A stretch of 49,259 nucleotides of DNA from an uncultured Sutterella sp. (GTDB lineage: Bacteria > Pseudomonadota > Gammaproteobacteria > Burkholderiales > Burkholderiaceae_F). A program made the position numbers and the translations under genes. The DNA lies in contig UQUM01000015.1 of assembly GCA_900544255.1 (NCBI GenBank), forward strand, positions 1 to 49,259, written 5' to 3'. Position 1 is the first letter of the stretch. The number at the start of each line of letters is the position of its first letter. Shown piece by piece: positions 1 to 8,036 of the stretch. A model generated the notes under the pieces. It had not been told where the DNA came from and searched no databases. It saw only the letters and a list, made by a program, of their open reading frames with translations.

Positions 1-137
1 CAATAGAGGGTGCGAAAACCAGCAAGAGCTGCAATTTTTGTTCGGCTGCAGTCTGAGAACGCCTGCAGACCAAAAAAAACGTACGCAGTCTGATGAGCGC
101 GCTGGGGCCCCGTCTCTTTCATCATACAGGGTGAGCC

Positions 138-314
138 TTAAGAAGCCAACGGCCCATCAGAATTTTTGACGTAGCCATCCGTTTCAGCTTGAGTAAACAT
201 CAGACCTTCGTCAATGAGGCCGTAAATTTTTACGTCCGCTGCCTGTGCGGTTCCCATGGTAGCTATGGCGAACGTTACAGCTGCAGCTGCTGTTTTAAGG
301 TTCAAAAACGACAT
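138..314 (-). pseudogene. Truncated porin: signal peptide and first beta strand only
   Basis: A 58-codon reading frame on the minus strand begins at ATG 314 behind a strong Shine-Dalgarno (AAGGAG, about 320-325) and stops at 138-140. It has a signal peptide ending near AQA and then the start of a mature porin, ADVKIYGLIDEGL. This is close to ADVTLYGVIDEGL in the intact porin at 8328-9479. Porins of this family are about 350-400 residues, so nearly the whole barrel is missing. The same frame stays open after the TAA to the window edge but shows no porin similarity. I infer a porin gene broken by rearrangement, with its translation signals left in place. Confidence 0.7.
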
Positions 315-341
315 ATTGATCTCCTTGGTGTTGTGTTGACG

Positions 342-1133
342 TTATTTCCAGCCGTAGAAGTCCGTCATGACTTTCCACGCGGTTTTCTGCAGGAAGGCAG
401 CGTCTTCGGGCTTTAGGGGCTTTTCGCATTCGCCCAAATACGTGAGCCCTTCGGGCGACTTTTTGTAGAGAAGCGAATAGATCATGGCGCCGTAGAGGTA
501 GGAACCCGCGGCGGTGGGGTGGCTCTTGTCGGCTTGATGCAGAATGAGGTCAGGACGTGCTTTGAGGCTTTCCGCAAAGGCGAGCCCCACGGGAAGCGCA
601 ATGGCGTGATTGTTGTTCGCTTCCGTGATGATGCTGTCGGCGAGGTCGCGCGTCTGTTCCATCTTGTTTTGCTTGGCCCACGTAACGACGACGACCGGCA
701 CGGAGCCGGTTTCACGCACGGTTTCAATGTGTTCTTTCAGGTACTTGCGGAAGGTGCCGACGCGCTTTTTGTCGATGGGCTCGGAAGACATCCCCTGCAG
801 AAACACGACGTCGAACATCTTCGTCGTATCCTTTTTGACGTAGGGATCCATCTCGTGATCCGACAGGTAGTACTTCACGTTGTGCCAGGCGAGCATTCCG
901 GACGAAATCGTCTGCAGACGGGCTTTCCAGGGAGTCTTCGTTTCACGGGTGAAACCGCGGACGTAGCCGTGGATACCGCAGTTGTAGAAAGAATAAGAAT
1001 TGCCGACGAAGAGGCCGGTGGCGGGATTCGTAACGCCGAGGTCGGTAACGAGAGGCTTTACGCTCGTTTCAAGGGCGCAAGCCGATGTGGCTGCGGTCGA
1101 TAAAACCGCAAAAGTGAGAAGTGCTTTTTGCAT
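342..1133 (-). CDS. Secreted SGNH/GDSL-type hydrolase
   Basis: A 263-residue protein. I start it at M (1133) because this gives a clean Sec signal peptide (MQKALLTFAVLSTAATSACA); a longer in-frame start at 1241 would spoil it. After the signal come a block-I-like motif LFVGNSYSFYN (nucleophile Ser in GNSYS) and, near the C-terminus, HPTAAGSYLYG, which fits the block V His of SGNH hydrolases (SxHPT). It is therefore probably a periplasmic or exported esterase, deacetylase or related hydrolase; the substrate cannot be told. It lies downstream of lysR on the same strand, and a dyad identical in core to the one in front of the lyase operon sits about 93 bp upstream, suggesting shared control. Confidence 0.7.
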   Translation of the reverse strand: MQKALLTFAVLSTAATSACALETSVKPLVTDLGVTNPATGLFVGNSYSFYNCGIHGYVRGFTRETKTPWKARLQTISSGMLAWHNVKYYLSDHEMDPYVKKDTTKMFDVVFLQGMSSEPIDKKRVGTFRKYLKEHIETVRETGSVPVVVVTWAKQNKMEQTRDLADSIITEANNNHAIALPVGLAFAESLKARPDLILHQADKSHPTAAGSYLYGAMIYSLLYKKSPEGLTYLGECEKPLKPEDAAFLQKTAWKVMTDFYGWK

Positions 1134-1225
1134 GGTGGGGACTCCGTTGCATCCGAGAAATACAGATGCGTGAATGGGATTGTGACGGGAGTCCCCGAAA
1201 GTCACCAACCAAAACCGCCGTTCGA

Positions 1226-1243
1226 TTTTGCACAATTGCAAAA
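1226..1243. promoter_or_regulatory. Inverted repeat, candidate LysR-regulator operator (copy 2)
   Basis: The sequence TTTTGCA, spacer CAAT, TGCAAAA is a perfect 7-bp dyad between the SGNH hydrolase start (1133) and the lysR stop (1260). Its core (TTTGCA, 4 nt, TGCAAA) is the same as that of the dyad at 2282-2303. The spacing is even, so it is not a textbook T-N11-A box. Confidence 0.5.
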
Positions 1244-1259
1244 AAAGGCGTTTTGGCGG

Positions 1260-2225
1260 TCAGGCTTCGATGTAGATCGCCGCGTTATCCCCCAGCACAG
1301 CTCGCGCCACCTTTTCCGTCGCTTCGAATTCCTGCAGGAAGCGGTCGCACCACCATTGCATGAAGACACGAATGCGGCGGATATGCCAGCCGGCGGCGGA
1401 ACAAACGGCAAAGGCCGGGATGGGAGGCCGGTGCCAGCCGTTCAAAATGATCTGCAGACGCCCGGCGGCAATTTCTTCGGCACAGTGCAAAAGGGGCATA
1501 TCGACTGCAATCCCTCGGCCGTCTAAGACGGCCTGCTTGATCATCAGGATGTCGGTGGCGTGAATCATGCTTTTAAAGCGGATGGGACGCACCTGACCGT
1601 TTAATTCCAAGGCTTCCGTCTGAGGACGCACCGGACCGTTGTAGACAAAACCCGTGTGGTTGCGCAGGTCTTCGGGTTTCAAGGGGATTCCGTTTTGCTG
1701 CAAGTACTCGGGGGACGCTACCGGAAGAAAGACGGAACGCCCGCGCGGCAGGCAGATGACGCCTTTTTCGGTGACTTCGGCGGAGACGCTCGCAATGTCG
1801 ATGGTTCCCGCAAGACACTCCGCCACTTTGCGGCCGGAAGAAATATCAAAGTTGATGTCGGGGTAAATTGCCTGAAAGTCCGCAAGGATCGGCATCAGTT
1901 TGTCATGCAGAAGCCCCGCAGCGACGGAAAGGTGGATCGTGCCCGTCATGGCGCTCGTGTCGTTCGTCATTTTGGCTATGAAGGCCGCGTGGGCTTTCAA
2001 AATGGGATTGACGCCTTTGGCGGCACGGCGGCCGTCTTCGGTGATGGTGATGGGGCGTTCGGTGCGGCGCACGAGCTCACGGCCGAGGGTTTTCTCAAGG
2101 CCCGCAATGAGGCGGCTCACGGTGGAAGTTTCGGCGTCAAGTTTGGCGGCCGCGGCGGTGAGGGATCCCGCTTCCTCGACGGCACAAAGGGCTTTCCAGG
2201 CTTCCAAATTAAATCGCTGATCCAT
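1260..2225 (-). CDS. LysR-family transcriptional regulator
   Basis: A 321-residue LysR-type regulator. The N-terminal winged helix-turn-helix (about residues 5-65) reads LTAAAAKLDAETSTVSRLIAGLEKTLG, shown here only in part, and matches the family pattern of Ala-rich recognition helix followed by LExxLGxxLxxR. The remainder is a periplasmic-binding-protein-like effector domain of normal length. It is divergent from the lyase-DcuC operon, which starts 153 bp away, the usual arrangement for a LysR protein that controls its neighbour. A dyad in that intergenic space recurs downstream of lysR, before the SGNH hydrolase. The ligand is unknown; a substrate or product of the lyase is the natural guess. 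Confidence 0.9.
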   Translation of the reverse strand: MDQRFNLEAWKALCAVEEAGSLTAAAAKLDAETSTVSRLIAGLEKTLGRELVRRTERPITITEDGRRAAKGVNPILKAHAAFIAKMTNDTSAMTGTIHLSVAAGLLHDKLMPILADFQAIYPDINFDISSGRKVAECLAGTIDIASVSAEVTEKGVICLPRGRSVFLPVASPEYLQQNGIPLKPEDLRNHTGFVYNGPVRPQTEALELNGQVRPIRFKSMIHATDILMIKQAVLDGRGIAVDMPLLHCAEEIAAGRLQIILNGWHRPPIPAFAVCSAAGWHIRRIRVFMQWWCDRFLQEFEATEKVARAVLGDNAAIYIEA

Positions 2226-2281
2226 GAGTCACTCTCCGAAATAGGGAAAACATCGGAACTTTAACGGGCAACTTTGCAGGG

Positions 2282-2303
2282 TAATTTGCAAAAATGCAAA
2301 TTA
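2282..2303. promoter_or_regulatory. Inverted repeat between lysR and the lyase operon, candidate operator (copy 1)
   Basis: Perfect 9-bp arms TAATTTGCA and TGCAAATTA separated by AAAA, 57 bp from the lysR start and 76 bp from the lyase start. The position and symmetry fit an autoregulatory and activating LysR site. The core recurs at 1226-1243. Confidence 0.55.
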
Positions 2304-2378
2304 AAGCAGCAGTTTTCGTTTTTGTTTTCTGTGAGGGGCGCGCATCATATCGCCATATCCTACTTTCGGAGTAACAGC

Positions 2379-3836
2379 ATGAACGAACAAACGGCTGAAA
2401 ATTTCGGCCTCTCGGGACTCACGGACAAGGGCGCCCGAGACGAATTCTTCTATCTCTGTGCCATTAACCGCGCCACTCTCGTGACGAACGCCGCTCAAGG
2501 ACTCGTTGCCGCGGACAAAGCGCCTGTCTACGCCCGCGCCATTGACGAAGTGACGAAGCACGGTGTGCGCACCGATCGCGTCATTAAGTTGGAACCCCAG
2601 CTCATTGCGATCGCGGGGCCGGAAATCACGGAATTACACGTGGGCCGCTCAAGCCAGGACATGCATTCGACGTATCGTCTTGCGATGCTTCGGGACGACG
2701 TCCTTGCCGTGCATCAGGCGTTGTCGTCCGTCATCGATGCCTTTACGACGCTCGCGGAAAAGTTCCGCGACGTGGTGGTACCCAATTACACGAACGGTGT
2801 GGCGGCTCAGCCCAATTCCCTGGGGCACTACCTGCTCGGAATGTCCGACGGCTTTCTGCGTGATCGGGAACGCCTCGAGGAACTTTATGGACGCGTCACC
2901 CGCTCCCCCATGGGGAGCACGGTGTTAAACGGCACCGGTTGGCCCTTGAACCGTCGTTTGATGGCGGAAAAATTGGGATTTGACGGCATCATCGAAAATG
3001 CGTTCGATGCGACGCAGGGGGCGACGGTGGATTTGCCCCTGGAATTTACGCAGGTCATGCAGTCGGTTGCGCTGCACTCGGCTTGTTTTATTCAGGACGT
3101 GATGGTGCAGTACGCGCAGCCCCGTCCCTGGATGATTTTGGCCGAAGGCGACGACACGACCTACGTGTCGTCCGCGATGCCGCAAAAGCGCAACCCCGGC
3201 CTCATGAACAACACTCGGACGTTGGCCAGTCAGGTCGCCGCTGGTGCCGTGGAAGCGGCATTTTTGATGCACAACCTTATGCCCGGCATGCAGGACGCGA
3301 AAAACGTCGCGAGCCGTCGGGCGGTGTCCGACAAGACGCTTGCACTGATGGCGGGCATGATGAAGATCCTCAAAGCCCTCAAGGTGAGCCCGGATCGTGC
3401 GCTGGAAGAATTAAACAGCGACTGGACGGCCACGCAGGAAGTCGCGGACGAACTGATGCGCCGCTACCACGTGCCCTTCCGCGTGGGACATCACGCGGCG
3501 AGCGCCATGGTGACGTATGCACGTGCCAATAATCTCACGCCTTTGACGTTCCCTTACGCCAAGATGGCCGAGCTCTTCCGCGAAGTTACCGCCAAAGAGT
3601 GGCATGAAGAAGCATTCCCCATGAGCGAGGCGGAATTTAAGGCGGCGCTCGATCCCAAGGCGATCGTCGAAGCCCGCGCGACCGAAGGCGGCCCTCAGAA
3701 GGCAAGTCTCGACAAGCTCTTAGCAGAACGCCGTACCGTCAATCAGAAAGCGGGTGAATTCCGTACCGCCGCCGAAAGCCGAATCATTAAGGCTTTAGAA
3801 GCGCTTGAAACGGAATTTGCCGCCTTCCTTAAATAA
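2379..3836 (+). CDS. Argininosuccinate lyase-like enzyme (fumarase/aspartase superfamily)
   Basis: A 485-residue protein starting at ATG 2379 (SD-like GGAG just upstream); the longer open frame to 2274 runs through the operator and is unlikely. The superfamily signature SSAMPQKRNPG is present, and C-terminal motifs resemble argininosuccinate lyase: FRVGHHAAS (compare FRxAHH), and a final ARATEGGPQ corresponding to the RxxxGGP region. These enzymes eliminate fumarate from an N-substituted aspartate-type substrate. It sits directly upstream of a DcuC carrier and under a divergent LysR regulator, with no arg genes around, so a catabolic role (fumarate supply from an imported amino acid adduct) is more likely than arginine synthesis. 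The substrate is not identifiable from sequence alone; relatives such as EDDS lyase show this fold is used in catabolism. Confidence 0.75.
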   Translation: MNEQTAENFGLSGLTDKGARDEFFYLCAINRATLVTNAAQGLVAADKAPVYARAIDEVTKHGVRTDRVIKLEPQLIAIAGPEITELHVGRSSQDMHSTYRLAMLRDDVLAVHQALSSVIDAFTTLAEKFRDVVVPNYTNGVAAQPNSLGHYLLGMSDGFLRDRERLEELYGRVTRSPMGSTVLNGTGWPLNRRLMAEKLGFDGIIENAFDATQGATVDLPLEFTQVMQSVALHSACFIQDVMVQYAQPRPWMILAEGDDTTYVSSAMPQKRNPGLMNNTRTLASQVAAGAVEAAFLMHNLMPGMQDAKNVASRRAVSDKTLALMAGMMKILKALKVSPDRALEELNSDWTATQEVADELMRRYHVPFRVGHHAASAMVTYARANNLTPLTFPYAKMAELFREVTAKEWHEEAFPMSEAEFKAALDPKAIVEARATEGGPQKASLDKLLAERRTVNQKAGEFRTAAESRIIKALEALETEFAAFLK

Positions 3837-3856
3837 CCATCAAAGGAGATACCACC

Positions 3857-5230
3857 ATGCAGGCTTTATTACCATGGCTGTCCATTCTCGTCGTCATTGT
3901 CGCGGGGTGGATGCTCATCAAACGGGTGCAGACGCACATGACGCTGCTTTTTGCCGGTCTCATCATGATTCTGGCGGCAATTGCGTGCGGCGTCTACGGA
4001 TTTTTGCCCAAGGGCGTCAAAACTACGGGTTTTGTGTTCTTCGATATCTTCAACCTTCTGAAGTCGATCAGCGCCAAGCAGATTTCCGGCATCGGCCTCA
4101 TCATCATGACCGCGGGCGGTTTTGCGGGGTACATGGATAAAATCGGGGCCGCGAAGGCCTTGGTAAACGTCTGCATCAATCCTTTGAAGAAACTCTCGCA
4201 GCCGTACCTCGTGCTCGTCCTCGGATACATCATCGGTCAGGTGCTGGTGTCCGTGATTCCGTCTGCGGCGGGTCTCGCGATGCTGCTCCTGGTAGCCTTG
4301 TTCCCGATTTTGAAGGGCGTGGGCGTGAGTCCTGCGGCAGCGGTCGCCGTGATCGGTACGTCCGCCGGTATGACGTTCGGCCCCACGGCCGGTACCGCCA
4401 ACCTGGCGGCTAAGGTGGGCGGCATGGATCCCGTGATTTATCTCGTCGAATACCAGCTCCCAATTGCGATTCCGGTCTTGATCGCCGTGGCGATTGCGCA
4501 CTACTTCGTGCAGAAGTACTACGACAAGAAGGGTGACGACGTCTATGCGGATTCGACCGAAGTGAAGGCGGTGGATGCGCCGGATGCACCTGCTTGGTAC
4601 GCCGTCTTCCCGATCCTCCCGATCGGCCTCATGATCGTCTTCTCCAAGCTCGTCTACACCGACATCAAGCTCGATACGATTTCCGCGCTGATGATGGTGT
4701 GGGTCGGTGTGGTCATCATTGAACTCATCCGCTTCCGCGATCCGAAGAAGGTCTTTACGGACGCCATGGCGTTCTTTAAGAAGATGGGCACGATGTTTAC
4801 GTCCATCGTGGCACTCATCATCTGCGCCGAATTCTTTGCGGCAGGTCTCAAGGTGACGGGGGTCGTCGACCTCCTCATCAACTCCGCGCAGGGTCTGGGT
4901 CTCGGCATGACCGGTATGACGACGGTGCTCGCCGCCATCGTGGGTGCCGTGACGTTCCTCACCGGTTCCGGCGTCGGTGCCTTCTCGAGCTTTGCGGCGC
5001 TTGCTAACGACGTGGCAACGGGCCTGGGCGGTACGGCGGCGGCTTTGGTAACCCCGATGCAGTTCGCGAGCGGCATGCTTCGCGCCATGAGCCCGGTGGC
5101 AGGCGTCATCATCGCCGTGGCGGGTGCTGCCGGCGTGGCTCCGATGGCCGTCGTGCGCCGTACGTGGCTGCCGATGTTGGTCGGTATGGCGGTGACGCTC
5201 TTCTGCAACTGGTTGTTCTTCATCGCTTGA
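3857..5230 (+). CDS. dcuC: DcuC-family anaerobic C4-dicarboxylate transporter
   Basis: A 457-residue, highly hydrophobic protein with about twelve membrane segments, beginning behind a strong SD (AAAGGAGATACCACC then ATG). Length and pattern fit the DcuC family (about 460 residues): motifs such as IPSAAGLAMLLL, GTSAGMTFGPTAGTANLAA and a late FLTGSGVGAFSSFAALA helix-break region. DcuC proteins move succinate, fumarate or related dicarboxylates across the inner membrane under anaerobic conditions, mainly as efflux or exchange. It lies 20 bp after the lyase gene, so the two are co-transcribed. The pairing suggests it imports the lyase substrate or exchanges succinate for it after the fumarate is respired. 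Confidence 0.85.
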   Translation: MQALLPWLSILVVIVAGWMLIKRVQTHMTLLFAGLIMILAAIACGVYGFLPKGVKTTGFVFFDIFNLLKSISAKQISGIGLIIMTAGGFAGYMDKIGAAKALVNVCINPLKKLSQPYLVLVLGYIIGQVLVSVIPSAAGLAMLLLVALFPILKGVGVSPAAAVAVIGTSAGMTFGPTAGTANLAAKVGGMDPVIYLVEYQLPIAIPVLIAVAIAHYFVQKYYDKKGDDVYADSTEVKAVDAPDAPAWYAVFPILPIGLMIVFSKLVYTDIKLDTISALMMVWVGVVIIELIRFRDPKKVFTDAMAFFKKMGTMFTSIVALIICAEFFAAGLKVTGVVDLLINSAQGLGLGMTGMTTVLAAIVGAVTFLTGSGVGAFSSFAALANDVATGLGGTAAALVTPMQFASGMLRAMSPVAGVIIAVAGAAGVAPMAVVRRTWLPMLVGMAVTLFCNWLFFIA

Positions 5231-5272
5231 TGAAACGTTCGGCGGAGGCGGCAGCGCCTTCGCCGGATACTG

Positions 5273-5314
5273 AAACGGCACGGTACTCTTTGTGAGTCTC
5301 GTGCCGTTTGTTTT
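5273..5314 (+). terminator. Rho-independent terminator after dcuC
   Basis: A 10-bp perfect stem (AAACGGCACG with CGTGCCGTTT, loop of 17 nt) followed by GTTTT, about 43 bp after the dcuC stop. Confidence 0.8.
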
Positions 5315-5458
5315 GAGTTCAGCACGCTGTTGAGAGGCGTTCGAAACGGTCACGCGGAGAAAGAAGCGATCCGGCGTTTTTTGAAAACGTTTGGGGCCGA
5401 AAGAAGAAAGAGACGCCGCGGTGCGCAGACCGGTCGTCGGAAAGAAAAGAGGTTGGAG

Positions 5459-5590
5459 CTATTTATTGTGTTCGAGCGACAGGCGAGAAAGTCCCACGGC
5501 TTCGGTATCTTTGTGTTTTTCCATCGCGAGGAAAATATCGACGTTTTCGCCGAAGGCTTTGCCCTGATTCATATTTGAAGGCACGAAAGA
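5459..5590 (-). pseudogene. Possible C-terminal fragment of an unidentified protein
   Basis: On the minus strand a frame running from about 5590 to a TAG at 5459-5461 reads like protein (ending LSRLSLEHNK). It is only about 44 codons, without an SD before its internal ATG (5572). Its upstream end coincides with the start of the TnpB relic on the other strand, as expected if an insertion cut an older gene. I do not recognise it. The rest of 5315-5458 shows no convincing gene. Confidence 0.25.
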
Positions 5591-5792
5591 TCTGAAAGTA
5601 CGTCAGTGGACATGCCCGCACTGTGGTGCGGTGCATGACCGTGACGTGAATGCGGCCCGCAACATTCTTGCGGAAGCGCTCCGCATTGCCGACAGAGTAG
5701 TAACGGGCGGGGCGATCGTCCGTCGAGGAGAGCCGGAGTCAGACCGACTAAAGTCGGCATCCGGCATTTTATCCAAGAAACCTCAGCCTTAG
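5580..5792 (+). pseudogene. TnpB (IS200/IS605 family) C-terminal relic
   Basis: In frame from about 5580 to TAG 5790-5792 the translation contains the TnpB zinc-ribbon second half and RuvC-III motif: WTCPHCGAVHDRDVNAARN, then a short tail. The catalytic Asp of RuvC-III (HDRDVNAAR) is visible. Everything upstream is missing: RuvC-I, RuvC-II and the first CxxC pair. TnpB proteins are RNA-guided nucleases carried by IS605-type elements; this fragment cannot be active. It is a different lineage from the TnpB-like gene at 35152-36636, which lacks the zinc ribbon. Confidence 0.8.
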
Positions 5793-5799
5793 GCAGGGG
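5781..5799 (+). repeat. Right-end-type hairpin of the TnpB relic
   Basis: CCTC A GCC TTA GGC A GGGG, preceded by GAAA and followed by GAGTACGTCA, overlaps the relic's stop codon. This is the layout of IS605-type right ends, which double as the 3' hairpin of the guide-RNA scaffold. A second nested palindrome (CCGACTAAAGTCGG, 5744-5757, flanked by GCCGGA and TCCGGC) lies just upstream within the coding frame. Similar hairpins occur at 34868-34888 and 36724-36743. Confidence 0.5.
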
Positions 5800-5822
5800 A
5801 GTACGTCAACAGAAAGTTGAGG

Positions 5823-6149
5823 TCAGAAAACGGCGACGAGCATCGTCTTGAATTTTTCTTCCGCGAAGACCGCGTGCGGGTGCTTGGCGGGCATCACGAT
5901 GGATTCGCCTTCGTGCACGATATGCGGTTCCCCGTCAATCGTGAGCTTTCCCAAGCTGTCAAGGCACGTCACGAAGGCGTCGCTGTCGGACTCATGCGTG
6001 CTGATTTTTTCGCCCTTGTCAAAGGCAAAAAGCGTGACGTTGATGAAGGGATTCTGGGCGAGCGTCTTGCTCACGACCTGGCTTTCCTGGTAGCTGACCT
6101 GATCTTTCAGCGTCAGGACTTCAGCTTTGCTGAGGTTTTTCATGGCCAT
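5823..6149 (-). CDS. Small single-domain cupin protein
   Basis: A 108-residue protein with a good SD (GAGGAGAATGCC before ATG). It is essentially one cupin barrel. The first cupin motif is reduced, with KGEKISTHESDSDAFV in place of the usual G-x5-H-x-H-x4-E pattern. The second, GESIVMPAKHPHAV, has the expected G-x5-P-x2-x-H. It probably binds a metal. Such proteins are often annotated as cupin-domain or AraC-type ligand-binding stand-alone domains; the actual role is unknown. It is monocistronic and divergent from the DASS carrier gene 282 bp away. Confidence 0.75.
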   Translation of the reverse strand: MAMKNLSKAEVLTLKDQVSYQESQVVSKTLAQNPFINVTLFAFDKGEKISTHESDSDAFVTCLDSLGKLTIDGEPHIVHEGESIVMPAKHPHAVFAEEKFKTMLVAVF

Positions 6150-6314
6150 GGCATTCTCCTCATCTTTGCACAGATGTACTACGAATAGAAACCAAAAATT
6201 TCACCAAGTTTCAGTTGTATTTGTTTGATGCTGATTGGGTTGGGGAATTCTCCCTAAGTCCTTCGGAGAAGCGGGAAATCCCGACCGGTTTCGGGCTTGA
6301 TTGTCATTTTTTGT

Positions 6315-6328
6315 TTGATTATTATCAA
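6315..6328 (+). promoter_or_regulatory. FNR box upstream of the DASS transporter
   Basis: TTGATTATTATCAA is an exact match to the FNR consensus TTGAT-N4-ATCAA, extended to GTTTGAT/ATCAAAC. A -10-like CAAAAT lies at 6347-6352, which places the box near -38 to -42, the class II activator position. It predicts oxygen-responsive (anaerobic) activation. Confidence 0.75.
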
Positions 6329-6431
6329 ACGCAATTCGGTTCTTTACAAAATGAACCGCTCACTGAAAACGGCTGACCTCTTGCTGCGAAAGAACGCGGC
6401 GTGCTCCACAGCCCCACCAACGGAGAATTTT

Positions 6432-7976
6432 ATGCAGCACGATTCCTCAATCGAAATCGGCGCCCTGAGCGAAAAAAGCAAAGTCATTCCGCTCGTATTA
6501 GGGCCGGTTCTCGCCCTTCTCACGTTTTACCTTTTGCCCGAGACGTACATGACGGCAAGCGGGGAGGCGACGGTGTTTCCCTACGCAGGCCGTGCCTGCA
6601 GCGCCGTCGTTCTTCTGATGGCAACCTGGTGGTTTACGGAAGCCGTACCGATCGCGGTGACGGCGTTGCTCCCCATCGTGCTTTTTCCGTTGTTCGGCAT
6701 AACGACGCCGGCGGAAGCTTTGAAAAACTACGCCAACAGTACGATTTATCTCTTCCTCGGAGGATTTCTCATTGCGGCGGGGATCGCTCGTTGGGGGCTT
6801 GACAAGCGAATTGCGTTGCTCACGATCCGCACGGTCGGTACGAAACCGCAGCAGATCATTTTGGGCATCATGCTCGCGACGGGCTTTCTCTCGGCGTGGG
6901 TCAGCAACACGGCGACGGCGGCGATGATGCTCCCCATTGCGATTGCCGTCATGAAGGTGGTCCGCAAGGAGGAAGGGACGGCGGACGATCGGCGGCGTGA
7001 ACATAACTTTGACGTGTGCATTCTGCTTGCGATCGCTTACGGCGCAAGTTTGGGCGGGGTTCTCACGCTCATCGGCACGCCGCCCAACGGCATTCTCGTG
7101 CGCTTTGTGGAACAGACCTATAACGAACAGGTGAACTTTTTTGCTTGGCTCAAGATTTCGGTGCCGGTGATTGCCGTGATGACTGTCGTCACGTACCTGC
7201 TGCTTGTGAAAGTACTGTTCCGAGACATGCCAGCAGCCATTCCCGGCGGACGTGAGTGGATTCAGGAGGAACTCACCAAACTCGGGCGCCTTTCCCGCGG
7301 GGAATGGATCGTGCTGTGGGTGTTCTTGGCGGCGGCGCTCGCCTGGTGCTTCGGCCCCTTGCTGCGAAGCTGGGAAATCGGTGGAACGACGCCTCTGAAA
7401 CCCTTGACGGACTCGGTGATTGCCATGACGGCGGGGATCCTTCTCTTCATCATTCCGGTGGACTACAAAAAGGGTGTGCATGCCTTGGATTGGGCGAGTG
7501 CCTCCGGGGCCATTGCTTGGGACGTCTTGCTCCTTTTCGGCGGTGGTCTTTCGATGGCGGCGGCCATTCAGAGTACGGGTGCCGCGGACGTGGTGGGGGC
7601 GTGTGCATTGTCGTTGTCCGGTCTTCCTGAATGGGGGATCACCGCAGGCGTCACCTTCATTGCAACGATGGCGAGCGAAGTGACGTCCAATACGGCGCTT
7701 GCGGCAACAATGATGCCGTTGGTGTCGGCAGCGGCTTCGTCTCTGTCGCTGGATCCCGAAGGACTTCTCATTGCCGCTACGATCGGTACGTCTTTGGCCT
7801 TCATGATGCCCGTGGGGACGCCGCCGAACGCGATGGTGTTCGGTACCGGCAAAATCAAGATTCAGGAGATGGTACGCGCGGGGTTTTGGCTCAATCTCAT
7901 TGCGATTGTGGTGATTACCGCAGCCTGTCTCATCATCTGTCCGGGTGTGATTGGGACGTTGTCGGCACCCTTCTGA
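6432..7976 (+). CDS. DASS/SLC13-family sodium:dicarboxylate (or citrate/sulfate) symporter
   Basis: A 514-residue polytopic protein starting at ATG 6432 with SD CGGAGA; the open frame extending to 6297 runs through the FNR box and is not translated. Family hallmarks of divalent-anion:Na+ symporters are present. The two repeat halves each carry an SNT(A)T motif, WVSNTATAAMMLP in the first and MASEVTSNTALAATMMP in the second. The sodium-site loops are also visible (LIGTPPNGI and MPVGTPPNA). Such carriers import succinate, fumarate, malate, tartrate or citrate. With TtdAB and DcuC in the same window, a dicarboxylate substrate is likely. The FNR box predicts anaerobic induction. Confidence 0.85.
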   Translation: MQHDSSIEIGALSEKSKVIPLVLGPVLALLTFYLLPETYMTASGEATVFPYAGRACSAVVLLMATWWFTEAVPIAVTALLPIVLFPLFGITTPAEALKNYANSTIYLFLGGFLIAAGIARWGLDKRIALLTIRTVGTKPQQIILGIMLATGFLSAWVSNTATAAMMLPIAIAVMKVVRKEEGTADDRRREHNFDVCILLAIAYGASLGGVLTLIGTPPNGILVRFVEQTYNEQVNFFAWLKISVPVIAVMTVVTYLLLVKVLFRDMPAAIPGGREWIQEELTKLGRLSRGEWIVLWVFLAAALAWCFGPLLRSWEIGGTTPLKPLTDSVIAMTAGILLFIIPVDYKKGVHALDWASASGAIAWDVLLLFGGGLSMAAAIQSTGAADVVGACALSLSGLPEWGITAGVTFIATMASEVTSNTALAATMMPLVSAAASSLSLDPEGLLIAATIGTSLAFMMPVGTPPNAMVFGTGKIKIQEMVRAGFWLNLIAIVVITAACLIICPGVIGTLSAPF

Positions 7977-7997
7977 TCCAACGGCAGTAGGAAGCTC

Positions 7998-8036
7998 AAA
8001 AAGCACCGAAGGCTTTTCGCTGACGGTGCTTTTTTT
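7998..8036 (+). terminator. Rho-independent terminator after the DASS carrier
   Basis: Stem AGCACCG with CGGTGCT (extended by A/T pairs), 15-nt loop, followed by seven T residues. Confidence 0.85.

Noticed and set aside
2282..2303. Intrinsic terminator
   Set aside because: The dyad is AT-rich, lacks a T run and lies between divergent starts, so it fits an operator better.
3869..5353. 494-codon antisense frame over dcuC
   Set aside because: His/Arg/Asp-rich low-complexity translation, typical of an antisense shadow; the DcuC frame on the plus strand is unambiguous.
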